Source of the DNA: Trichuris trichiura
Lineage: Eukaryota > Nematoda > Enoplea > Trichinellida > Trichuridae
Direction of reading: 5' to 3'
DNA: 64,000 nucleotides
Assembly: GCA_037903355.1 (NCBI GenBank)
Contig: JBAJFE010000008.1
Span: 1-64,000, forward strand
The notes below the pieces were generated by a model, which had not been told where the DNA came from, did no database searches, and saw nothing but the letters and a program-made list of their open reading frames with translations. Below, piece after piece: positions 23,847 to 35,500 of the stretch. The stretch's first letter is position 1. Each line of letters opens with the position of its first letter. The position numbers and the translations under genes were made by a program.

Positions 23847-25769
23847 TTACCGTCTTTCAAAGCGGCCGGTTCTGCCGGCCTGCACTGGCGCAGTGTCGTT
23901 GAAGCTGAAAGTAGCCGCCTTTTCGTCTTTATGTGAACCAGCACATTTGACGGTTTCGTTCGTTTCACTCGTTGCTTGCTGACTCCAATCGAAGCTCGAA
24001 TATGCGCAATATTGCCAATCTGCATTGTTGCATTCTTCTTCTGCTGCTTCTTCGCCCATTTGATTTCTACTTTCTTCAACGCTGCCAAAAGAGATTGCTT
24101 TTTTCACCGGGAATACAGGAGATAGGCTTAGAGCAGCTTGAGAAAAATGCTCCTCCAAACTGTAGTCTAAAATTAACAAAAACAACAGTTTCTCAGTCAT
24201 TTAAAGATGTGCAAGTGTTACCGCTTTCATGCGCACGATCTGTAGGCCCATCAAAGACGCTCCCGGAAATTCCTTCAATCGGTGACATAGCGGGAGAAAC
24301 GGGACAAACTTCACTATTCCACGAACTGCGTCGTACGCTTTCGTAGTCCACTTCTTCATCGATAACAAACTTAAGATATACGCAATAAGTAACGCACAAA
24401 AGCGGAAGAATACGTACCGAACCGTCTGGACTAACATCGCTAAAACTTGTTGGAAGAGAAGACAAAGAGTTGCGGACAAATGAATCCACATTTGGCCGAG
24501 ATTCGCTGCTAACCGATGTCGTTATATTCGATTGAAGACTGGATACTACACTGCTTTGAGAAAATTCCTTACAAAGCATCTTCGCGGACCCGTCGTTGTC
24601 TTCCGAGTATAATTTTAATCTCAGTTCAGTTTCGTCGCCATCAGCCTTTGTAGCATTCATAATTGCTACGTCGGCTTCGTCATCCAAATGAATAAAATAT
24701 GGCAAACCTAAAATGGAAGCGGCAATAGTGCTGGGACAAAAAGTTGAATAAAATTAGCGATGGCCTACCAAAGAATATGCTGAGATCAAAGTCCAACGGA
24801 AAACTGTAAACAGTTTGGCACTGGACAGCTCTGGTTAATTTTTTCAATGGCAATTGATCAAGACGAGATATTGGCGTTACTTCTCCGTAAGTTAATGATT
24901 GACAATGCTTACGACGAGACGTCAAAGTGCTCAAACGAACAACAGGCAAACTTCGATGACACTTCTCCTCAAGGAGACGTTTCGCCACCTCATCGCTACA
25001 TTTCAATTTCCTAAACGCAAATTACGCCTAATTGTAACGGGCAATAATCTATGAGCAAAATCTCAGCTATTCTATGTAATAGTCATACCTATACCCCGGC
25101 GGCGGTGACATAAACATATTTTCGGGTAAAGCTGACTTGTCACCGTCCGTAATCATATTTGAGCAGAGCAAAAAACCCGCCTGAATCACGTATGCCTGAA
25201 AGTATTTGCACTATTAATCCATTACAGGCTAAACGTAGCTGCAAGGAAAAGTAAGGCGTAGTCGGAACGTACTAGACTATTTGAGCGTGTTAAAAGTCCT
25301 TTACCGACAAAAGGGGCACAGATCATCAGTATTTTTTTAAAAAATTTTAAAAACCACAAAAGTGCGGACATTACGCGAGAAACGAAGTTCTTGTTAACGA
25401 TTTAGGTCGTAAGGCAAAACCTGATAGAACAAGCAACGTAAAAGCCTTGTGAGCTATAAAAACAGCAATAAACATTCGCATTTAGCATAAAAAACGTTGC
25501 TTCAACAATTGTGAGCTTAAATATACACCAAACAGAACATTATTACGAAACTTTGACTTTAGCTCTTCTAGCGCTTACATACAGTAAGCACATACGTACC
25601 TGACCGCCAAATAATTTTACGATCACTAAATCCGTCCTTACAAAAGCAAAATTAAAGAGTTCTGAGCGCTGGAAATGACCGGAACTATAATTGTGTTTAT
25701 TACAAACCATTAGGAGCATACAATCTGCATGCTTGCTAGGAGATATATCTTGCAAATAATGACGTCCGG
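23847..25769 (-). CDS. Unrecognised multi-exon gene (5' incomplete)
   Basis: Six exons fit in phase: 25769-25600, 25195-25089, 25010-24769, 24707-24418, 24369-24222 and 24166-23847 (TAA). The first needs one nucleotide carried from an upstream exon not found; a minus-strand frame ending at 25816 is a candidate, but its phase does not match. The 24417-24370 intron is only 48 bp and in frame. The product, about 425 residues so far, starts with a globular segment (GRHYLQDIS, HADCMLLMVCNK, FVRTDLVIVKLFGGQ, AYVIQAGFLLCSNMI), continues through an SLTYGEVTPISRLDQLPLKK stretch, and ends in a Ser/Glu-rich, probably disordered tail. No signal peptide or clear membrane span. I could not name the family. 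The GRHYLQDIS and PLDFDLSIFFGLPYF blocks look conserved and should be searchable. The gene could continue beyond 23847, since a possible donor overlaps the stop. Confidence 0.65.
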
Positions 25770-25815
25770 CTAAACCTTAAAAATGAAAAAAATAGCCTCC
25801 AGTTTGCAAGCTGAC

Positions 25816-26326
25816 CTGGTTTCGGATTAAAAAACTATCAGTACAGAAGGTAGCGTTTTTCAATATTCGCAATGCCATTGCGAGAACGCTGAAACGCAGT
25901 TTGCCGAAACAACCGCTAAGCTTGCCATGCTGGCATCGCGCCAACGTATTTTAATTTAAAAATGTCATTGGATTAGATAGAATGCTTAGAAAAATGGTCG
26001 CCGAAAGTTTTTTTTAGCTTCGTGCAAAGTCGAGAAAAGGTGTACCGCTAAAATGTTTATCTTGAGGTTAAGCTCAATTTTTGCGCCCATAAAGTTGCAC
26101 GCTAGAACACGCTTGTCTTTAAGCGTTTGATCGTCGGCCATAGGTGTATTACGCCTCTCCCAATGGCGACAAAACGTCAGTTTATTTTCGCCTCGAGGGA
26201 GATTCGCTATTTTTCGTTTGTTATAGATAGTATCAAAACGAAACCTGTTCAATCGGTTAAAAAATTTATTAGTTCCTAGCCATTAATGATTAGCATAGCG
26301 TTTTAGCAAGTAAGTCTTAGTCCAAA
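25816..26326. other. Possible upstream exons of the 23.8-25.8 kb gene; otherwise non-coding
   Basis: A minus-strand frame ending at 25816 with a CAG|GTCAGC donor reads as a Cys/Leu/Phe-containing peptide of about 40 residues. Another minus frame at 25986-26252 ends in AT-rich sequence. Neither joins the next exon in phase, so I do not include them. Confidence 0.3.
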
Positions 26327-26890
26327 CCTGCGCATCATTATTTTGATATTACCTGCAAACACATTTACGTTATCACATCTACTGTAAATTATTAGACTGC
26401 TCGAAAACCAGTCATTCTACTGTGCTGTGTGAAGACGTTTTAACGGCTTCATAAACTTGCAGTAGAATTGCGTATGGAGCGTTGAGAAGCAGTCATATAA
26501 TAATATTTTTCGCTGACCACCATATCGGTGTGGCAGTGGGACTAATCAGCCAATGGAAACAGATTGCCTTCTTGCGCAATGGATACCGTCCATAGATGTG
26601 ATGCACAAGTGGCTAGCTCAACAAAGACGAGTATTTTAGTTGGACGATATGAATGAAATGCTTTAATTTTGGAAGAAGCAAAGAGAAGCCCAATGTCTGT
26701 TTGCGTTGCTTTACGCTTTCAGCCCATCTACCCGCCAAGTATCACTAACGCTCTGTGTCACTTTCATGAACAAGAAGAAGAAGAAGAGACAGAAAAGTAA
26801 ACTACTGAGGAGAAGCTCCTACAGAAGATATCGATTTGCATTTTAAAGGCGCGCCACTTGTGTTAGCTTGAATAGTTGTGCATCTACGAC
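26327..26890 (+). repeat. Diverged segmental duplication, copy 1
   Basis: Matches 28983-29500 in the same orientation: the 'ATTACCTGCAAACACATTTACGTTA' block (also seen at about 29003), 'CATTCTA.TGTGCTGTG', 'AGCAGTCA.ATAAT', 'CATAGATGTGATGCAC', 'AACAAGAAGAAG' and 'AAGC.CCTAC.GAA.ATAT' occur in the same order. Internal frames are broken. Confidence 0.75.
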
Positions 26891-28982
26891 AAGCGATAAG
26901 CTGAAACTATCTGATAAAACAAATTGTATCACTTATTGGTGCTCCCTCCGAAAGCTTACTAAGTTTGAACTTGTTAAATTCGTTGCTTGAAAATAAACGT
27001 ATAGTCTTCGCTTTGCGTCCTTCATTATCCTTCCGCTACAAAACACGCAGACGTGCCTTCATTTCCACAAAAGGGTTAAAATACGGCAAAAATGTCGCGA
27101 AATGTACAGTTATGAATATTAATAGGTGGCCCAAAACCTACTTACTGACTGTTCAGTCTAGCCCCCAACTGCGAGGAGTAAATCACCATTTAATTTACAT
27201 AAAATGAGATAAAACGGTTCAAAGATAGCTCTTTACAATGGGCAGAAAAGCCTTAGCTACCGTACGAAAAACTTGCATTTCATTCGGTGGCTTAACAAAA
27301 AATGTAAAATAAAATCAGTGTTTGCAGAGTTGTCTGCAAGTTCCTATTGGTTTAACGAATAGGTTAGGTTGCAATTTCAGAGAAATCAAGTTTTACATTA
27401 CCTGCAAATCATTTAAAACTTACAATAGCGGTGTAAACTGATTTGCAGCTCAAAGGTGGACGAAGTGGCTGCTAAAGGAAGTTGGGTGGTTGGAAGAGTC
27501 AAGTCGTAACTTGCACTGTGGCTGCTGACTAAACGATATCTGGTTGCCTATGGATCTCCCAAAAGCGGGCGGGAACTTTCGCTTTGCTCAGTTCAGTACA
27601 ATGGAACGATAGCTTTTAAGATATATCATTGCTCTTGAGCGATTGTCAGTGCAAGTGCATCATTACGCTTACTGCCATTTCCAACCTGGCTTATTTCCCT
27701 AATGGACTAGAAAAATATTAGCATTGCTTGCCTACTTGCTCAGAATGCGCTGTATGATATATGGTCGTTCATGTCAGCAAGCAAGAAGCTTCCATCTAAT
27801 AGAAGAAGCAGAACTCAGATTGGCCCTTGTAGAGCGGGAAGCAGGTGAAGCAGCTCATCTGTGCGGGCAGTTCTCATGTGTGATCATCGTATTCCGCCAC
27901 CTTTTTATTTCGCAGTGATCTTTTGTTTGGCGATTTGCTGGTAAGGCAGATTCTGACAATGTTTAAAGAAGCAACCTGTCAGCGCAATATACCTAAACAC
28001 ATTCCGCATAAAAGACTGATATTTTTCTGCGCCGATGCTATCAATGGACATTGGAATCCTTGAAAAGTTTTTACGAAAAGATATTAATGATATGGAATCG
28101 GTTAGTGCAGAGTTCGATTATTAAATATAGAAATGACTTCGGGATAGTTATTTCGCAAGCAAGCCAGTGGAATGACGTCAAAATTATTGAAGCCTACTCA
28201 TTGAGAATTTGGCTAACTGTCTTTAAAACTGAGTTTTCAGGTGGTCTGAATAGTTTCTTTTTCCTCATCACTTAACGTCATTCCAATGTTTTGGCCTTTC
28301 GAAATAGACTGAACGAGTTGACGCGAGCTTTTTCGCTAGTCCTCATTTGGCGGAAAATTTAATAAAATGTATTCCGTGACTTACCTTGCCTTTTTTGAAT
28401 GTTTCGAAGCGAATGCAAATCCGGCGGTTCAAGCAAGCGCATCCGAGTATTGAATAGGTGCCTAAAGCAATGACAATTGAAAGGGAGTGAAAATTGTTAG
28501 ACGCAAAGTGCAACGGATTTGCAGTGCGGGAGTTTTCAAAGCATTTCAATGCGCAGATTGTAACTAAGGGCATACTTAGAGCACACTGCCCTTACGCTTC
28601 ACCACTGAACGTACGATAACGAAGGCGTAGAGTTGTTTTCTCAACAGCTAATAATTCGTTTAAATGAAGCGAGCATGGTTCTGAACTTGCGATCCCGCCA
28701 TCACCATAGAAAAACATTTGGCCACAGAATGGCAAATTTTTTTTAGCGGCATATTTATACATTAATAATTGAAAGCAGCCAGGGCGTAAATCGTATCGAA
28801 ATTCATAGCAGGTAAAATTAACAAAAAAACTGTTGAAACAAGACGCTACAACTGCAATCAAAATGCGAAGCGACTGAAAATGCCGTTTGTTTTGTTGTGA
28901 AATTTTTAAAACTGCTTTGTTTTATCTGCGGAAATCCTTAACGAACGATCCGCTTAATGATACGTGATTTTTTACTTGAGCA
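26891..28982. other. No confident gene; includes a short duplicated block
   Basis: 27745-27830 contains AGCAAGCAAGAAGCTTCC.TCTAAT, which recurs at 30005-30085, extending the segmental duplication pattern. The block could encode a short exon (between an AG at 27740 and a GTGAAG after 27848), but the second copy has a stop in that frame. The rest is AT-rich without recognisable exons. Confidence 0.4.
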
Positions 28983-29500
28983 CCTGCACATTATTCTTTT
29001 AATGTTACCTGCAAACACATTTACGTTAACGCATTCACTGTAGAGTGTTGAATTGCTCAAAACCCAGCCATTCTATCGTGCTGTGCGAAAGCATTTTAAC
29101 GATTTAATAAACTTCCAGTAAAAATGCGTGTGATACGTTAAAAAGCAGTCACATAATCATTTTCCCTGTTGATGCAGTGTCGCCATGTTAACGCGGCAAC
29201 GCTAGGGAGTTCGCTTTTCTTTGCAGTGTATCCTGAGCATAGATGTGATGCACCGAAGCGAAGTGCTTCAATTTTAAAAGAGGCAGAAAAAACTCGCACT
29301 TCACGCATTCAATACGCCAACTTGCAGCGCTTCACTGACACGTTAGAACTTTGATGTATTTTTCGTTGTGGTCAAAGAAAACGAACAAGAAGAAGCATAA
29401 AAGCCAGAAAACGAAAGTATTGAAAAGAAGCGCCTACGGAAAATATTGATCTACATTACAGCAGCATTACTTGTGTTACTTTCTATGGGAAGCAATGTAT
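28983..29500 (+). repeat. Diverged segmental duplication, copy 2
   Basis: Second copy of the 26327-26890 segment, about 2.65 kb downstream, direct orientation, substantial divergence. Confidence 0.75.
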
Positions 29501-32500
29501 TGAAGATATGTGGTATGAAAAAATGTAAAATTTATTGGAGCTATTTTTGACATTTGAAATTCCTGAACTCATTCCTTAACAAGGCGCTATTTCAAGCAGA
29601 TTTTAAAAGAATTACTTACCATTTGGTCCACTGCTAACTCAGCATTGTGATCTAATGCTGATGTGTTCACGCATTACAGTATATTTCGTGTATTTTTCCA
29701 ACAGCGCCTGTGGGCCCTGCAAATAATGATATTATATTCAACGTACGAGTAGCCAACTTCGCGCTACCGAATTACAATGTTATCGATAGGCAAATTTTAG
29801 GGTACGCATTAAGAATTCGCCTATTGTCCCATTCTACCGCTGATCTGTACAGCTTATCCTTATAAAGTGCGACTTTAAACGTACTTTCATTGAATTTCCA
29901 CGGAGAATAGCACCGAACGAATATGGCTTACCTATGGAAACAACAACAAGCAGCATCGAGCGTTTTAGTTTCACAAATCTCATTGCTACCTTATGTACCA
30001 AATATGGTTATTCAGATCAGCAAGCAAGAAGCTTCCGTCTAATGGAAGAAGCTGAATCGCAATTCACTCCTGCAGATTCGTTTAATGAAGAATAGTTGGC
30101 CAGAAATATACAGTTTAACCGCTCTGCTTAACAGCTCATCCGTTATATAAAGTCATAGCTTACACGTCGTTACAGTTTATGGATCTCTGCCTGAAAACGA
30201 CAGCTAACGAAATGCTGCCATAGATTACTTTTGGCAGCGCCTCTAACTTCATTTGGAAGCCCTTAGAGATGTTATAGATACGGTGCCCATTAGGGCAAAG
30301 TACGGTCATCAAGCATGTCCTCATCAAAGAAAAGCCAATGGAATAACGCGAAACGATATTTTAGACCCTCCCGCTCATCAGTTGTACTCTATGCATTCTT
30401 GAGCCGCGTAAAACTCATGCAGCTTTTAGGTCGTCCAAAATTATTTCGTACTCTTTCATTTCTACCATTAAACAACAGCCATTTTCGAGTTATGAAAAAA
30501 TGCCTATCACGTTTTCGCAAAAGGATAATAAAATATTTGGTCATTCAGCCATTATCTTCTGTTGGAATGCTATAAACCAAGCTGCGAGGCTTATAATTTG
30601 CCGTATTTGCGAAAGTCACGTTCAGTAAATATCCTATGCTCACAGGGCAGCGCCACGCATGAAATTTGCAGCGTTTTCAACTACTCTTAGTAATTCACTT
30701 TTTGAATATTTAAAAAATGCAAAATAAGAGACTCAACAATAAGCGGTTAGCTTGGGAACGGCTGTTTGTCGCAACATGCTCGCAAAGCGTAGCACTACGA
30801 CAAAATAGCAAACAATTACCCTCGATTAAATGTCGTTTTAAAGTTTTTCGCAAATATGAAGCAATCAACTTCTTTCCGTGGAAAGGTTGACAATTGTACC
30901 GATGCATTATTTTCAAACAAAGAAATGCCGCAGACTGCAAACAAATCTGGCCAAAAATGCGCAGTTCTCAGGTATCTTGTTTAAATGCCGTTACGGTGCA
31001 ATGCAATGTCTTTTCTAGAAACGTAACCATCTCTAACTGCCGCAAACTCATTGCTACCTGCGTACTAGTAAACTTTAAATACAGTAAGCAACTAACCTGC
31101 ATGTCTAAATACGATAGTGCTGAGCTTGGGGGGTTGCAGCGAGTGTCGCGATCGCCCAATCGAAGTATCGGTTGCGCTTGATCGGGCATGCTGGTGGGTG
31201 GATGTATGTGTGCATTTCCATTAGCCGGATTCCAGGCGACGTTGGATGGTACCACCTCCTCCGTTCGTTGAACAGGATGCTTCTGGCCTATTGATCACTC
31301 CTGCAGTGCTGTTCTTCCTCCATCTATAAGCATTGCATGACGATATCCTTAATAAACAAGCAGCAGAAACGAGGGACTTCAGTGTTGGCTTTCGCTTTTT
31401 GAGAAAATGATATTTGCTCTGCCGGTGCCTGACGAGCCAATGAAGAGAAAAGCTCAGAAGAGACCTCTATTCTGGCCAGTTAATTTCTTCTAACGCCGCC
31501 ATGTACACAACCGCTTGCAAGTAGCCTTTGTGCAATGGAAAATACACCTTTTGATGATATGGAAAGCCAACAAAGCGCAGCTTGTTACTCAGCCAATTTT
31601 GCTGCTGTTTGTACTGTTCCAATGCGCTATTGTTCTCTTTCGAACATTTCTTTTTGACGAGATCGAAATAAAATTTCCAAATACCAAAACGTCTTGATCT
31701 TTTCTTTCCATTTCGATGCAAACACTGCTTGTGCTTGCACCGCGCGCCAACAAATACTAAACGCGTACTCTGACAAGCACATTATCGTTACTTTCATCAG
31801 TTTAAACATAAATTTTCCAAATCGATGAAAAAGAACATTTGAATTCGTAACTAAATTTCACGTGTACGCGACTATACGACCGCAAAGGGGAAGACGGCAA
31901 GTACTAAGCTTGTGAAACAGTACTTAACACTAGTTACTGAATGTTGATTTCCTCGATTAACAATAAATTACTGTCCTCGGCTTGTGACAAGAAAGTACAA
32001 CAGGCAAGCACCGTTCAAGAATTCAGGGAATAATTTCGACGAATGCGGCAAAACAGACGTCACATACAGAAACAGGAGGTGAATCTCATCTTGTCTAACC
32101 GAGGACAGGGGCGAGCTGTATAAATGTCTCCTTCATGCAATTGAGCTCAGTTTTCTTAGATGCCATATTCGGCATAAGACATCACTGTAAAGGCATATAC
32201 ACATCACACCATAGACGTTTACAATTTCGGAAACCCTTTCAACGGCGTGCATTTTAGGTGTCACCAACCTGTTGGGGTTATCAAGAGTGTTCCTCACTTT
32301 GCGTCGATCGAAACAGACAAAATAAGGCGTACCCTCTCAGTACTATGAAGTCGTATCACCAACTGAAGCTTTTATGCGCGGTTGAACCATTTTGTACGTT
32401 TTAAGGCTCAGGCATTCTTGCGCCACAGCGGCCATGGCGCTGAGGACTGCCACCTTAAAGGTCGTATTCCTCTGATCTGCAGTTGAGTGTTGGCACCTTT

Positions 32501-32530
32501 AAGGTCAAAAACGGACAGTTAATAGACAAC
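29501..32530. other. No confident gene
   Basis: Contains the second copy of the AGCAAGAAGCTTCC block (about 30005-30085). A minus-strand region at 31467-31809 is open in two overlapping frames with partly coding-like composition, but no intron joining them is evident. Confidence 0.4.
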
Positions 32531-32531
32531 G

Positions 32532-32551
32532 ATCTCTCTCTCTCTCTCTCC
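32532..32551. repeat. (TC)n microsatellite
   Basis: About ten TC units. Confidence 0.9.
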
Positions 32552-35500
32552 CGTTCTCGCTGGCCCTATTACCTTATATACTCTGCCGACCTAAACAATC
32601 AATGGATCAAATAACGAAACGACGCTTATCCTCTGTTAAACCCAGTTCACTTATACATACCGTGAATGTTAGCCGCAAATTCGGCCTTTAACGGGATGCC
32701 GGCCTATTCGGGATTGAGATTGTATCGAAATGACAATCCATTCAGCATTTCAACCAACTCACGATTGTAAACTTTACAAGATTTCTGCTTGTCGGAAACG
32801 TCAGGGCGCTCAGCAACTTTTTAAAATATCGACTCATCCAATATTCGGATCAATTCAGGTTCTCTATACATTCGGGACTCGGACGTTCCGCGATTTCAAA
32901 AGCATAACGAGCCTTTTGGCATCTGAACACTTTCAGCATTGCGACCTATTCGGAATTATGGCCCTGAAAGCCGTAAACCCTCTCTTAAAAAAATGCGTTT
33001 TTGGATTTGCATAAAGCTGCCCCTCAAAGAATATTTTCCACCATTTATTTTAGTATTAGCCTTTCGGGATTTTAAAATACTCCCGTCTTATGCTAATGCA
33101 CGGCGGCTGCATCATTATTAACAAAACCTACGACTAAATTTGCATCAGAATATACACGGTAAAACTTCAAAGAACCGGATAGGCTGAACATGTTTGAAAA
33201 AAAATGTTATAAAACGGTTTCGTTGCTTACCATCAATGAATCATTCGTGCATGCGCGTCCATTGAACTATCGCTAAGATCGTCAAAACGCGAAAAAGTAA
33301 GAGTAGCTTAAAGTTTAAGTTGGAATAAAATATAACGCGGCGGCAATGTTCAAGACCTAGCAGATTCATTCGAGAAACAATGAACAACCTGTTCTGGCGG
33401 GAAGCAGATTCACAAATGGCTCAGAGTCCTCACGTTGAGCAACGGACCAAAGATCACTGCACATTAATTTGCATATCTTTTGAAAATAAGCCCATATTGG
33501 CGAAATTTATCGACAAGTGAACTAATGTTTATGCAAATGAGCACAAAGGATTTTTACGCGATGGCTGTCAATTCACGGAAAGCTTTAAGCTACCTTTGCC
33601 GACTCGTTGCTGCCCATTAAAGGCAAATGTTGAAAGAAGCAGTTACGCATGGTTGTCTTAGGAAAATTGTTGCGCACACTGCCCGCTACACTCCGCAACC
33701 GGATATCATATGACGTAAGCTTTTGCGCCACTTCCCAATGGCAGCTTAAGGTCATATTAGAGATAAGCTAGTAAAGCCACCGCTTTTAGACAACTTTCGA
33801 ACAAAGTAGCCCTTTGTAGTATTGACAAGTCCAAGTATTGTTAGCTATCCCGAATAAGTCAGTCGGCTAATGTTAAAAAATAAATAATCCTCGGAAGGAG
33901 CTTCCCGCCAAAGGGTTCGCACCGTATTGGTAAAGCGAACAGTCTAATCGGCTTTAAAGAGAGTTTTTTATTGACGCGACGGAGTTAACCGCTTGGAAAA
34001 AAAGATACTCGACAGTGAAGGCCTTATTGGAGTTAAAAATTCGCCCAATGTCCGTAGCACTTTTTCTCACAATGGCCAAAGAAGGATTGTAGACTTACGA
34101 CTAGTAACCGCGATCAGTCAAAACCCGCGGGATGTCGTTGTCCGAAGGTCCCTTAGGGCCAACAAGTCACCGACAGCCAGCTGAGAGCTCTGCTTCATTT
34201 CATTTCAACGCGGGGACAACAATCGATCAAGGCCTGCTTCCGTTGCTTGACCAGCAGCACAGCTTTTGTACAAATGAATAAAGCAATTAAAACTTGAAAC
34301 TTTGCACAATACCCTTTGCCTACCTCTAATTGAATTTTAATAAACAATTCTGTGGAGACAGCTAGTCCATAAATAGGCAAATGCCTGCAATCCAACTATT
34401 CAATGGTGAATGGCCATTTCGTATGGCAAATAAAAAACTGCTTTAGGCTGTTGTAAGTCGAGAAGTTATGTTAATTACGTTGTTGACAACTCTGTGCTAA
34501 TGCAGTTGCTTCTGTGCTGTCCCATCAGCAGCGCACAGCCAAAGGTGTCGAAGTACTCTTAATGACGGCTCCAGGAACGACCCGATTGCTTTCCTTCTCA
34601 CTGTGCCGATAATCGTCATTGAACGTGATTGATTGGAGCGTCGTCGTTCAGGCCAAGCGGCGGCAACGGAAAAAAGAAACCTGCTCATTCTATGAAGTGC
34701 AAAGTTTCCGAAAGTCAGTTAACAAACTTGCTCTTTCCCAACTTCGCCCCAAATACTGATCATCCCTTCTACGGCCCACAATTTCCGCGCGCCAACACCT
34801 ATACGTAAGTAGAGCGTTTAAGTAGCCTCTTACGCATGCATGCCAGCACACAGATTCACAAAACATACGCATCATTCATTCATTCGTAAAACTCTTCATA
34901 CTCCAATAGTCGCTAGTGGATTTTCGGCTTACGCGATTAAAAGAACATGGTTCCCAACTTAAGTAATACGGATTAAGCTTTCGCGCTTCAAATGATAACC
35001 CGTAATGCCTTTTGCGGCAGCCACGGGCAAGAAGGTAGGCTACGATTGTTATGTGGGCCCATACGTGTACATAAAAGCGCTTCCTTTAAAAATCCGTATA
35101 GCCACGCGGGTGTCTATTAGTATTAGCTTGCGCTGGTCTGGTATTTTGCCGCAAAATCCGGGGTCACCAACACAATCATCGATTCGTCATGACATCACAT
35201 TCTGTTCTTTACAACCAAGAAAAAAAGAACCCCTTTGTATCAATTCGTCGTCCCCGTCATCACGGCGTTAGTATTCCGTTCGTAGGAAAGCCGCATGCTG
35301 AAAGGCAGAGATCAATTGCATGAACATGCTTTCACACTATTACACTTAATTGATCAAATGTTTCCCTGGACAAAAAACGTCACAGCTCGAGAAGTTTGCC
35401 AGCTGTTCCCGCTTCCGTAGTTCAAAAATGGCTTCAATAGCAACATGCCATTGGACTCCTTGCGGGAAAAAAAATTGGGGGGAGAAAGCGCACCGATTTG

